DNA of 11,095 nt, taken from assembly GCA_002449145.1 (NCBI GenBank), contig DKCG01000026.1:151623-162717 (forward strand). Direction: 5' to 3'. Below the pieces are notes generated by a model, which did not search any database, had not been told where the DNA came from, and saw only the letters and a program-made list of their open reading frames with translations. This DNA is from Christensenella sp. UBA6880 (lineage in GTDB: Bacteria; Bacillota; Clostridia; Christensenellales; CAG-917). Below, piece by piece: positions 1 to 6,764 of the stretch; positions within the stretch are counted from its first letter, which is position 1; every line of letters begins with the position of its first letter. The translations under genes and the position numbers were made by a program.

Positions 1-19
1 CTCAAAGTTGCAACCCCTT

Positions 20-60
20 ACGTCACAAACAAATGCTCTGATTTGTTTGTGACAGGACGT
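20..60. repeat. 13-bp perfect inverted repeat with flanking ACGT arms
   Basis: GTCACAAACAAAT (22-34) is perfectly complementary to ATTTGTTTGTGAC (41-53) around a 6-base loop, GCTCTG. A further ACGT at 20-23 could pair with ACGT at 57-60 across a small bulge. Neither side is followed by a T-run, so it is unlikely to be an intrinsic terminator. It could be a structured RNA element, a protein-binding palindrome or part of an interspersed repeat. The sequence supports the symmetry; the role is unknown. Confidence 0.75.
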
Positions 61-127
61 TTGCGCCAAAATATTTGTCAAGCCATCTTGAAAAGATGGG
101 TGACAAGTGTTTTGCATTCGGCGCAAA
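60..127. repeat. nested stem structure closed by TTTGCGCC/GGCGCAAA
   Basis: TTTGCGCC (60-67) pairs perfectly with GGCGCAAA (120-127). Inside lies a second hairpin: TTGTCA (75-80) with TGACAA (101-106), a small asymmetric bulge, then CCATCTT (83-89) with AAGATGG (93-99) around a GAA loop. The three stems are nested, giving a 68-base element. TGTCA/TGACA words recur around it (51-54, 76-80, 101-105, 173-176). No gene is visible here, so it may be a mobile-type palindromic repeat or a structured RNA segment. Function is not known. Confidence 0.65.
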
Positions 128-138
128 ATAATTATTCA

Positions 139-152
139 TTATTAATTAATAA
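139..152. repeat. 14-bp AT palindrome
   Basis: TTATTAATTAATAA is a perfect 14-bp palindrome inside a very AT-rich run (128-157). Such sequence is easily melted and could be a binding site or a remnant of a repeat. There is no direct evidence of use. No DnaA-box-like TTATCCACA was seen beside it, so an origin is not supported. Confidence 0.5.
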
Positions 153-207
153 TTAATCACAAAACCTTATTTGTCACTGAATTTTCATTTAAGCACAACA
201 TATTGTC

Positions 208-230
208 TTTTGAAAATCATTCAAAATTTT
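208..230 (+). terminator. weak hairpin with short T-run (possible terminator of an upstream gene)
   Basis: TTTTGAA (208-214) pairs with TTCAAAA (220-226) around a 5-base loop and is followed by TTTT (227-230). The stem is AT-rich and short, so termination would be weak. It may end a transcript that starts left of the window. Confidence 0.25.
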
Positions 231-233
231 GCG

Positions 234-263
234 TTGGCGGTAGGTTTTTTTTTGTGCTATCAT
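234..263 (+). promoter_or_regulatory. candidate sigma-A promoter for the primosome genes
   Basis: TTGGCG (234-239) and TATCAT (258-263) resemble -35 and -10 boxes with an 18-base spacer that contains a run of nine T. Transcription would begin near 270, leaving a short leader before the ribosome binding site. The -35 match is only moderate. Confidence 0.35.
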
Positions 264-275
264 TATACGCTGTAT

Positions 276-283
276 AGAAGGAG
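276..283 (+). promoter_or_regulatory. ribosome binding site that fixes the GTG start at 292
   Basis: AGAAGGAG ends 8 bases before GTG 292. The next in-frame ATG (325) has no comparable site, so the GTG start is preferred. Confidence 0.8.
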
Positions 284-291
284 TTAATATC

Positions 292-1737
292 GTGGGTTTT
301 GCAAAATTTCAAAGTGACTTTTTGATGGAAACGTTTACGCTCGTGGACAATCTGTTTATCAACGAGCATTTGCCCTATTGCGACGAAAAGCAAATCAAGG
401 TGTATCTTTACGGTTTGTATCTTTGTATGACGCCGCAAAAGGAAAACAGCGTGCAAGAACTTTGCGCGCGTTTGGATATGACGGAAGCGGAAATCGTGTC
501 CGCTTATTCGTATTTCGAGGATATGGGGCTTGTGCAAATCGTGAGCAAGCAACCGCTCGAAGTGCAGTATCTGAGCCTCAAACACTCTATGCAAACGCCA
601 AAGAAATACAAGAGCGAAAAGTGGAACGATTTTAACGCGCACCTTCAGCAACTTTTCCCCGAGCGTATGCTCACGCCCAACGAATATAACGAGTACTATA
701 TGTTCCTTGACGAGAGCAAAATCGAGCAAGACGCAATGCTTATGATTGTGCAGTACTGCATCAATTTGAAGGGTATGAGCGTGAGGTATCCCTACATACT
801 CACGGTTGCGCGCAACTGGGCGGCGGACGGCGTTCGTACGGCGCAGGACGTTGAAAACAAACTTTCCGAATACGACCAACAATCCGAGCAAATGCAAAAA
901 GTGCTCGTCGCGCTCGGCAGAAAGGGCGGGGCGGAACTCGAAGAAAAGCAAATGCTTCTCAAATGGACTCGCAGTTGGGGATACGAACTCGACGCAGTGC
1001 TTGCGGCGGCAAAGACGCTCAAAGGCGCAAAGAACTTCAAGAAACTCGATGCGAAACTCGACGAATTTTATCGTATGTCCATATTCACTGCAGAGGAAAT
1101 GAACGACTATCAGGCGCACCGCGAGTATCTCAAAGACATCGCCGTTGCCGTCAACAAGAATCTCGGCATTTATTACGAGTCGTTCGAGCACGAAATCGAG
1201 GTGTACATTGCGGTGTGGACGGCAAAGGGATTCGACCTCGAAGCACTCACCAAAATCGCGCACCATTGCTTTATATCCAGCGTGCGCACCCTCGACGGTA
1301 TGAACAACATCGTCGAAAAATTCTACAAACAAGGACTTCTCACCGCAAAGAGTATCGACGAATATATGCTTTCGCAAATCGAACTCGACGGCAAAATCAA
1401 GCAAATCATCGAGGCGAGCGGCAGAACTCGCGCGGTTACGACGCAAGATAGGGAATACTACCGCACGTGGAACATCACGTGGGGATTCTCGGACGACGTC
1501 ATTATGTACGCGGCAAAGCAAGCGGAAGGCAAAACTTATCCGACCCCGTTCGTCAATCAGTTGCTCTCGACATACAAGGCAAACGGCATAACGACGGTAG
1601 AGCAAGCAAAGAAATTCACGCCGTTGCAAAGCGGTCAAAAGACGAGAGAAAAGACGTTCGACGAGCGCGCGTATTCGCAAGAAGAACTCAAAAGCGTGAT
1701 AACGAGTATAGACAGTTTGAAGGACATCGAGTGGTGA
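292..1737 (+). CDS. DnaB/DnaD-family primosome protein with four DnaD-like helical repeats
   Basis: A 481-residue replication-initiation protein, cytosolic and without a signal peptide or membrane segment. Residues about 25-100 look like a winged-helix DNA-binding domain (LCARLDMTEAEIVSAYSYF then a beta wing). After it come four helical units that end in a shared pattern: Y168-x3-V172-x3-W176, then Y260, Y345 and Y428, each followed by a short link, usually a Gly, and Thr. The period is 83-85 residues. Trp pairs at 225/229 and 393/397 and W309 mark the same helix in repeats 2-4. Repeat 1 carries the YxxxIxxxW-type signature of DnaD/DnaB C-terminal (DDBH2) domains, with Val in place of Ile. 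In Bacillus, DnaB and DnaD help load the replicative helicase with DnaI. Length matches DnaB (472 aa) better than DnaD, and the next gene is dnaI-like, as in the Bacillus dnaB-dnaI order. Whether it is a true DnaB orthologue is inference. Confidence 0.85.
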   Translation: MGFAKFQSDFLMETFTLVDNLFINEHLPYCDEKQIKVYLYGLYLCMTPQKENSVQELCARLDMTEAEIVSAYSYFEDMGLVQIVSKQPLEVQYLSLKHSMQTPKKYKSEKWNDFNAHLQQLFPERMLTPNEYNEYYMFLDESKIEQDAMLMIVQYCINLKGMSVRYPYILTVARNWAADGVRTAQDVENKLSEYDQQSEQMQKVLVALGRKGGAELEEKQMLLKWTRSWGYELDAVLAAAKTLKGAKNFKKLDAKLDEFYRMSIFTAEEMNDYQAHREYLKDIAVAVNKNLGIYYESFEHEIEVYIAVWTAKGFDLEALTKIAHHCFISSVRTLDGMNNIVEKFYKQGLLTAKSIDEYMLSQIELDGKIKQIIEASGRTRAVTTQDREYYRTWNITWGFSDDVIMYAAKQAEGKTYPTPFVNQLLSTYKANGITTVEQAKKFTPLQSGQKTREKTFDERAYSQEELKSVITSIDSLKDIEW

Positions 1738-1738
1738 T

Positions 1739-2656
1739 ATGAAACAAAGAGTTATGCAAAAAACGCTTGCAGAGCGTCAAAAACAGATAGAGGCGCAACG
1801 AGCCGCCGCGCGTGCGCTTGCGCAAAAGGCGTTTTCTATCGAGGAAATAGCAAAGGCAAACAAAGCGTACATCGACGCAGAATTTGCCGCTATGGCGAGC
1901 GGCGACGACAAGTCGAAAACGGCGGAAAAAGCGCACGAAAAGTATAGAAAAACCCTCGAAAAATACGGTTTTTCCGAAAATGATTTCGAGAACAAACCTT
2001 CTTGTCTGCTTTGCGGCGACACGGGATACGTTGGCGGCAAAGTGTGTTCGTGCGTATGGGATTTGTACGTCGAAAACCTCAAAAAAGAGTGCCAAATCGA
2101 CGAAAGAGCAAAGTTCTCGTTCGAGGATTGCGACCTCAAAAAGATACGCGACGAGGCGCAAAGAAAAGCCACGAGCGCGCTTTACGATTCGATGAAAAAG
2201 TACGTTGCCAAATTCCCGACGGCAAAGTGCAAAACTTTGGTGTTTTCGGGCGGCGTAGGCACGGGTAAAACCTGCCTTGCAAGCGCAATGGCGCGCGCAA
2301 TAATCGAAAAAGGGTATTCCGTGCAGTTTTTGAGCGCATACGAGTTTTGCTCGCTTATGCTCAAAGTCCACACTTCGCCCATATCCGAGCGCAATGCGCT
2401 TTTAAGCGACGCACTCACTTGCGATTTGCTCGTCATCGACGACCTCGGCACAGAGCCTATGCTCAAAAACGTAACCGTCGAATATCTGCTTCTTACGTTG
2501 GAAGAAAGACAATCCAAAGGACTTGCCACCATAATCACCACGAATTTGAGCGGCGAAAACATATTGAATCGTTACGGCGAGCGCATTTATTCGAGATTGA
2601 GCCACAAGCAATACTCGATGATAATCCAAATGCAAGGCAACGATTTGCGCCTTTGA
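1739..2656 (+). CDS. dnaI: DnaI/DnaC-type replicative helicase loader (AAA+ ATPase)
   Basis: A 305-residue AAA+ ATPase expected to deliver the hexameric DnaB/DnaC-type helicase to single-stranded DNA at origins or forks. The N-terminal part is a charged helical region, then a zinc-binding pattern C89-x2-C92-x10-C103-x-C105, as in the helicase-binding domain of DnaI. The ATPase domain has Walker A GGVGTGKT (171-178, K177), Walker B LLVIDDLG (230-237, D234/D235), a sensor-1 TTN (267-269) and Arg residues at 282 and 286. Bacillus DnaI has 311 residues, so the length fits. ATG 1739 lies one base after the previous stop codon, which implies co-transcription and translational coupling. A weak AAGGA sits at 1720-1724. 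IstB-type transposition helpers share this fold, but the zinc motif, the DnaB/DnaD-like neighbour and the lack of a transposase favour DnaI. Confidence 0.9.
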   Translation: MKQRVMQKTLAERQKQIEAQRAAARALAQKAFSIEEIAKANKAYIDAEFAAMASGDDKSKTAEKAHEKYRKTLEKYGFSENDFENKPSCLLCGDTGYVGGKVCSCVWDLYVENLKKECQIDERAKFSFEDCDLKKIRDEAQRKATSALYDSMKKYVAKFPTAKCKTLVFSGGVGTGKTCLASAMARAIIEKGYSVQFLSAYEFCSLMLKVHTSPISERNALLSDALTCDLLVIDDLGTEPMLKNVTVEYLLLTLEERQSKGLATIITTNLSGENILNRYGERIYSRLSHKQYSMIIQMQGNDLRL

Positions 2657-2667
2657 AGCAATCGCCT

Positions 2668-2694
2668 TTGAAGTTTTTGAAGCGATAATATTAT
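2668..2694 (+). promoter_or_regulatory. weak candidate promoter before the glycosylase gene
   Basis: TTGAAG (2668-2673) and the AT-rich stretch ATATTATAAATT (2688-2699) could form a -35/-10 pair with TATTAT (2689-2694) as the -10 and a short 15-base spacer. The gap between the loader gene and the glycosylase is only 49 bases with no terminator, so read-through is an equal explanation. Confidence 0.2.
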
Positions 2695-2705
2695 AAATTC
2701 GTCAA

Positions 2706-3194
2706 ATGAATATGCGCCATATAAAACACCCGTTTCCCGCCGTTGCGGACTCGAAGTCGAGGATTTTAATTCTCGGCAGCGTTCCGTCGATCAAATCGGT
2801 GGAAAACAATTTTTATTATATGCATCCGAAAAACCGTTTCTGGAAGGTGCTTTCGGCGATTTTCGGCGTCGATTTGTACTCGGCGACCGTTGACGAGCGC
2901 ACATCGTTTTTGCTTGAAAACGGAATCGCGCTTTACGACAGCGTGGAAGAATGCGACATCGAGTCGAGCAAGGACAGCGCAATTTCAAACGTCGTGCCTG
3001 CCGACATACCGTCGCTGATTGCAAAAAGCGAGATTTCGCACATCTATTGCAACGGAAAAGCGTCTTTGCATTATCTTTTGTCCGCATATCCGAAGTACGA
3101 AAGCATAACGACGCTTTTGCCGTCCACAAGTCCTGCGAACGCTCGGTTTTCGCTCGAAAAACTTATCGAGGCGTGGAAAGTCATTATTAAATGA
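2706..3194 (+). CDS. UDG-superfamily DNA-deoxyinosine (hypoxanthine)/uracil glycosylase, family 6 type
   Basis: A 162-residue protein of the uracil-DNA glycosylase superfamily, matching the DNA-deoxyinosine glycosylase group (family 6). These enzymes remove deaminated bases from DNA to begin base-excision repair. Visible motifs are motif 1 ILGSVPSIKS (22-31), the adjacent YYMHPKNRFWKVL (37-49) with the conserved Asn43 and FW pair typical of the Mug/HDG branch, a strand followed by CNG (115-117), and motif 2 LPSTSPANA (138-146). The length is normal for the family. The start could be ATG 2706 or ATG 2712. Neither has a clear Shine-Dalgarno site, which is unusual for this window. It lies 49 bases after the helicase loader on the same strand, so it may be the last gene of the replication operon. 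The exact preferred base is inferred from the family. Confidence 0.88.
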   Translation: MNMRHIKHPFPAVADSKSRILILGSVPSIKSVENNFYYMHPKNRFWKVLSAIFGVDLYSATVDERTSFLLENGIALYDSVEECDIESSKDSAISNVVPADIPSLIAKSEISHIYCNGKASLHYLLSAYPKYESITTLLPSTSPANARFSLEKLIEAWKVIIK

Positions 3195-3208
3195 CTTTTT
3201 GTTTTTTT
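3177..3208 (+). terminator. intrinsic terminator overlapping the glycosylase stop codon
   Basis: AAAGTCATT (3177-3185) pairs perfectly with AATGACTTT (3190-3198) around ATTA and is followed by TTGTTTTTTT (3199-3208). The TGA stop (3192-3194) lies in the 3' arm, so a ribosome finishing translation would cover the hairpin. The stem is AT-rich, so strength is uncertain. Confidence 0.6.
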
Positions 3209-3245
3209 CGACTTTGAAAATATCGTACAAATGCAAGATTCGGTA

Positions 3246-3274
3246 TTGAAATTAATATTATTTTATTATATAAT
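3246..3274 (+). promoter_or_regulatory. sigma-A promoter of the sugar symporter
   Basis: TTGAAA (3246-3251) and a perfect TATAAT (3269-3274) are 17 bases apart, in AT-rich DNA. Transcription should begin near 3281, about 36 bases before the ATG. This is the clearest promoter in the window. Confidence 0.75.
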
Positions 3275-3292
3275 CAATATACATCAAGATAT

Positions 3293-3310
3293 GCGCTTTT
3301 GCGCAAAGGG
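3293..3310 (+). promoter_or_regulatory. palindrome beside the symporter ribosome binding site
   Basis: TTTGCGCAAA (3298-3307) is a perfect 10-bp palindrome, and GCGC-TTTT-GCGC (3293-3304) can form a small hairpin. Both lie between the predicted transcription start and the ATG and overlap the AAAGGG ribosome binding site (3305-3310), which is 6 bases before ATG 3317. This could be an operator or a translation-control hairpin. Its use is inference; the RBS assignment is firm. Confidence 0.45.
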
Positions 3311-3316
3311 AAAATT

Positions 3317-5005
3317 ATGGCAGATTTGATGAACAAAAAAGAGAAAAAGGCAGGTGCTTTGACTGCAAATATGTGGATTTACGCTCTCGGACTTATGGGC
3401 ATAAATCTCGGCATCGGCCTTATCAACAGTTATCAGGCGGAATTTTTCAACAAAATTCTTCAAGCGGATTTGATGGCTGTTGCGGGCATTATTCTGGCGG
3501 CGAAGTTTATAAGCATAGTTGCGGACTTCGTCATCGGAAACCTCATCGACAGAGCGAATTTCAAGGCGGGCAAAATGCGCCCGTGGATTCTGTTTTCGGC
3601 GTTTCCGCTTGCAATTCTGACGATGATTTCGTTCGTTTACATTCCGTTTTCGTCCAATGCGGGCAGATATGTTTACATAATCTTCGTCGTGGTGCTTTGG
3701 AACATCTCTATGACTATGGCGGACATTCCCTCGCAAGGTATGTTGTCACTCATTTCAAAGAGCAGCGAAGAAGTCAACAACGCGGCAGGTCTTGGCAATA
3801 CGCTCAAATCAATCGCGCTTGCCGCCCCGGGGGTGTTCGTAAGTTTCGTGTGTATACTCACCGGCTCGGACGGCGCGGTCGGCGAAAAAGAATATCTCAT
3901 CACATCGGGCATAATGGCGGGGCTCGGACTCATATTCCAACTTCTTATGTACTTCAAGTGCAAAGAGGTCGTCAAGTCAAACACTTCGGCGGGTATGAGT
4001 TTCAAAGAGATGTTCAGAGAACTCAAAAACAACAAGATGTTGCTCATAGTTTTCGGAACGTACATTCTCGGCTTCGGCAGAAACATAGGTCTCGGCATTG
4101 CGGTGCAGGCAACTTGCATACTCATTCGTGACGGTATCGACCTTTCCTTTATCGGTATGGGCACGCTTTACGGCGACGCGTGCAGTTGGGCAATCGGCAT
4201 CACGAGCGCGATTTCCTCAATGGTTACAATCGTCTTTAACCCCGTCATAAACAAGAAACTGGGTGAAAAGAAGTACTTTATGGTTGCAGGTTTCTACGGC
4301 TTTGCGGTTACGCTTATTTCAACGCTCATCTACACGCTCAGCCCGAGCGGTGGCTTTGGAAGAAGCATTTGGGCGATCTGGATTTATCAATTCTTCCTCG
4401 GCTTCGCATACGGTCCGAACGGCTATTTGCCGATGGTTATGACCGCCGACATCGTGGACTATCAAGAGTGGAAGACGGGCAAACGCACCGAAGGCACGCA
4501 GTTTGCAATCCTTTCGATGTCCAACAAACTTTCCAACGCGCTCTCGGTGTCGCTGGGCATATTGTTTATCGGCGCAATCGGCTACGACGCGGCAAAATAC
4601 GCCGACGTTGCGAAGTTTGGCGTGCAGGGCAGCGCGGAAAATCTGCAAGCAATCGCAAGTTACGTCACCGACGGTATGCAAAACAAAGCGTGGATCGTCT
4701 ACTTCTTGCTTCCGGGACTTTGTATGCTTGCAAGTTCGCTGTTGATGTTCTTCTACAAGATTGACGAAAAGACGAAGAAACAAATGCGCGAAGAACTGAC
4801 AATACGCAGAGCGGAAAACGAAGCGGCGCAAATCGTCGAGGACGAGGAATGTTCCGACAATTGCGCGGAATGTGACAAAGAATGTGATTTGAGAGCGTCG
4901 GATACGCAAGAAGAAACCGAAAAGCCGTTTGATGAAGCACTCGCCGAACATTTCGAAGAAGAATTGAAAGAAACCGACGATTCGACGACGGACTCGGAAG
5001 AATAA
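3317..5005 (+). CDS. GPH-family (MelB-like) sugar:cation symporter with acidic Cys-containing tail
   Basis: A 562-residue membrane transporter of the glycoside-pentoside-hexuronide:cation symporter family (MFS fold). These proteins import sugars with Na+, H+ or Li+. The family motif G-x3-D-R-x6-K-x-RPW is visible at 74-90 (GNLIDR then KMRPW), preceded by D70, the position of a key cation-site Asp in MelB. The second motif ADIVDYQEWKTGKRTEG is at 377-393. About twelve hydrophobic segments run from residue 18 to 480. The tail from about 481 is hydrophilic and strongly acidic and contains C512, C516, C519 and C523; it is not a LacS-type IIA domain. ATG 3317 is preferred over TTG 3299 because AAAGGG precedes it. 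It has its own promoter and shares a terminator with a convergent alpha-galactosidase, so an alpha-galactoside is the likely substrate, by inference only. Confidence 0.88.
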   Translation: MADLMNKKEKKAGALTANMWIYALGLMGINLGIGLINSYQAEFFNKILQADLMAVAGIILAAKFISIVADFVIGNLIDRANFKAGKMRPWILFSAFPLAILTMISFVYIPFSSNAGRYVYIIFVVVLWNISMTMADIPSQGMLSLISKSSEEVNNAAGLGNTLKSIALAAPGVFVSFVCILTGSDGAVGEKEYLITSGIMAGLGLIFQLLMYFKCKEVVKSNTSAGMSFKEMFRELKNNKMLLIVFGTYILGFGRNIGLGIAVQATCILIRDGIDLSFIGMGTLYGDACSWAIGITSAISSMVTIVFNPVINKKLGEKKYFMVAGFYGFAVTLISTLIYTLSPSGGFGRSIWAIWIYQFFLGFAYGPNGYLPMVMTADIVDYQEWKTGKRTEGTQFAILSMSNKLSNALSVSLGILFIGAIGYDAAKYADVAKFGVQGSAENLQAIASYVTDGMQNKAWIVYFLLPGLCMLASSLLMFFYKIDEKTKKQMREELTIRRAENEAAQIVEDEECSDNCAECDKECDLRASDTQEETEKPFDEALAEHFEEELKETDDSTTDSEE

Positions 5006-5069
5006 ACGAAAAGAATCAGCGATATTTTACTGAATATTCAACTTCTAACGATTTGAACTTTTGAAAAAC

Positions 5070-5095
5070 CAAAGCCCCCGAAATCGGGGGCTTTG
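5070..5095. terminator. bidirectional intrinsic terminator between symporter and alpha-galactosidase
   Basis: CAAAGCCCCCGA (5070-5081) and TCGGGGGCTTTG (5084-5095) form a 12-bp perfect, GC-rich stem. On the minus strand it is followed by TTTTT (complement of 5064-5068), a good terminator for the alpha-galactosidase transcript. On the plus strand the T-tract is poor, but the stem begins 65 bases after the symporter stop and probably serves it too. Confidence 0.88.
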
Positions 5096-5120
5096 CCATT
5101 ATAACGTTTTGAAAACATCG

Positions 5121-6746
5121 TTATTTGACGATATAAACTTTGCTTTGGCACTTCTCGAGAGATACGGAAATCCTGCCGCTCGTGGTGAGTTTTTCGCCGC
5201 TCCATTGCTCTTTGGCGGTATATTCGGTCTGCTTTTGCAATGCGACGTACTTGTCGTCGACAAGCGAGTTCAAGTCAAATTTCGCTTTTGAGGCGTGAGA
5301 GGACTTATTGAAGAAGCACACCGCAACCGAGCCGTTCTCAAGTGGTTTTGCAAGCACGTCCACGACGCCTTTTTTGACGCGTTTGGCTTGCTTTGCGAGG
5401 GGGTCTTGGTTGATTGCAATCATATTCCTGTTGGTAACGATGCTCTTTACTTGTTCGCTCATATTGCGTAAGTCGTTGCCGAGAATGAGCGGCGCGTTCA
5501 TCATACACCAAAGAGAGAAGTGCGACACGTTCTGATTGTAGGTGAGTTTGCCGTTGCCCACTTCGAGCATATCGGGGTCGTTGTAGTGACCCTTGCTTGC
5601 GTACTTATAGAGTTTGACGGTGTGTTCGTAGATGATTTTGATCCAAATCCACCACGGGCGAATATCGGGGGTAGTGCGCCAGAGGTTGCCCGCTTTCGCT
5701 CCCCAGTTGTACGGCTTGCCCCAACCCCATTCGCAAATGGAAAACACGATGGGTTTTTCCGCTTGTTTGCGCTCTTTGGCAACTCTTGCCGTAGCGTCTT
5801 TGAGTGCCTTGCCCATACGGCGATACTGATACATTTCGCTGTCGGCGTTGCTCGTGACGGGATTGAACAGTTCGATTTTGTTTTTGCCCGTTTTGAGGTT
5901 TACGATGACTTGGAATCTTGCAGTGAGGTTGTAGTGCTTTTGCGGCGGGAAAAGAATCTCGTATTCCTCGTCGTCGTTGATTTTGGCGATGAGATACTTC
6001 TCGTACGCACCTTTCTTTTTGATGTTGACGGTGAGCACGTATTTGCCGTCTTCGTCAACCTCGACGTTGTTGTAGGTGATTCTGCCTTGATTTGCGTCGA
6101 GACCCGAAACGTAACTGCCGCTGGGAAGTTTGGTGTCCGTCATAAATCTCGCAAGCCCCGAAAGCACTGCGTTGTGTACGGAATATTCCATAGGGTGCGA
6201 GTCGAATTGCGAAACGCTGATAGAATAGACGAGCGGCGCGTAGCGAGAGATGGGAATATGGTGGCAGTAGTCGTACTTGAAGTACTCTACGCCCCATTTT
6301 GCGAGGGTGTAAGCGTCGTATTGCTCTCTGCCGAGGCTTGCGGGCAAATCCTCGCAGGTGAGAGTGCCGTTAGAGGTGTACGCGCCCAATTTCAAGCCCA
6401 TTGCGTTGACTTGCTTTGCAAGATTTGCAATGCCGTTAGGGAATGTTTCGTAATCGCCGACGAGTTCGCCGTTTTCGTCGCGCAACGAGGATTGCCAGCA
6501 GTCGTCGAGATTGACATACTTGTATCCCGCCTCGATAAGACCGTTGTCTTTCATTGCTTTTGCGGTGTCGAGAATGAGTTTTTCGTTTATGCGATTTCTA
6601 AACGTATTCCAACTCGACCAACCCATAGGGGGCGTAAGCGCGACGCCGTTGTCGTAGTCGTCAAGTTCGGGATTTACGCTCGTCGGTCTTTTCTTTTGAA
6701 AAAGGCTTTTGATATAGCAAAACGGGCACATATTGTTGCGTTTCAT
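5121..6746 (-). CDS. GH27 alpha-galactosidase with an inserted CBM35-like domain
   Basis: A 541-residue glycoside hydrolase family 27 enzyme that should release terminal alpha-linked galactose. There is no signal peptide, so it probably acts in the cytosol on imported sugars. Conserved blocks are MGWSSWNTF (41-49), YVNLDDCW (77-84), the nucleophile motif YFKYDYC (D159), CEWG (338-341), the acid/base motif WRTTPDI (D361), DPDMLEVGNG (390-399) and NRNMIAINQDPL (439-450). A C-terminal beta domain follows from about 460. The two catalytic Asp residues are 202 apart, against roughly 55-60 in simple GH27 enzymes. The extra residues (about 165-303) look like a beta-sandwich, with VLTVNI (237-242) and a strand ending in LKTGKNKIELFNP (284-296), as in CBM35-like modules. 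A short CPFC lies at 7-10. Start ATG 6746 has AAGGTG four bases upstream. It follows the ATPase gene by 18 bases and ends 26 bases before the shared terminator. Confidence 0.9.
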   Translation of the reverse strand: MKRNNMCPFCYIKSLFQKKRPTSVNPELDDYDNGVALTPPMGWSSWNTFRNRINEKLILDTAKAMKDNGLIEAGYKYVNLDDCWQSSLRDENGELVGDYETFPNGIANLAKQVNAMGLKLGAYTSNGTLTCEDLPASLGREQYDAYTLAKWGVEYFKYDYCHHIPISRYAPLVYSISVSQFDSHPMEYSVHNAVLSGLARFMTDTKLPSGSYVSGLDANQGRITYNNVEVDEDGKYVLTVNIKKKGAYEKYLIAKINDDEEYEILFPPQKHYNLTARFQVIVNLKTGKNKIELFNPVTSNADSEMYQYRRMGKALKDATARVAKERKQAEKPIVFSICEWGWGKPYNWGAKAGNLWRTTPDIRPWWIWIKIIYEHTVKLYKYASKGHYNDPDMLEVGNGKLTYNQNVSHFSLWCMMNAPLILGNDLRNMSEQVKSIVTNRNMIAINQDPLAKQAKRVKKGVVDVLAKPLENGSVAVCFFNKSSHASKAKFDLNSLVDDKYVALQKQTEYTAKEQWSGEKLTTSGRISVSLEKCQSKVYIVK

Positions 6747-6750
6747 AATT

Positions 6751-6756
6751 CACCTT
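6751..6756 (-). promoter_or_regulatory. ribosome binding site of the alpha-galactosidase
   Basis: Read on the minus strand, AAGGTG lies 4 bases before ATG 6746, within the 18-base gap after the ATPase stop codon. No separate promoter is visible in that gap, which supports translation from a shared mRNA. Confidence 0.7.
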
Positions 6757-6764
6757 GTAAAGCG

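Noticed and set aside
22..53. Inverted repeat considered as an intrinsic terminator
   Set aside because: There is no T-run after the stem on either strand.
251..262. TTTGTGCTATCA occurs both here and at 10960-10971
   Set aside because: A single 12-base match is expected by chance in a window of this size, and the flanks do not match.
1..291. Considered as a replication origin because of AT-rich DNA and nearby helicase-loading genes
   Set aside because: No DnaA-box-like TTATCCACA was seen on either strand, and dnaB/dnaI-like genes are not usually beside the origin.
217..1680. Long open frame on the minus strand opposite the DnaB/DnaD-like gene
   Set aside because: No ribosome binding site and no recognisable family. 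Its composition follows from the codon usage of the clear gene on the other strand.
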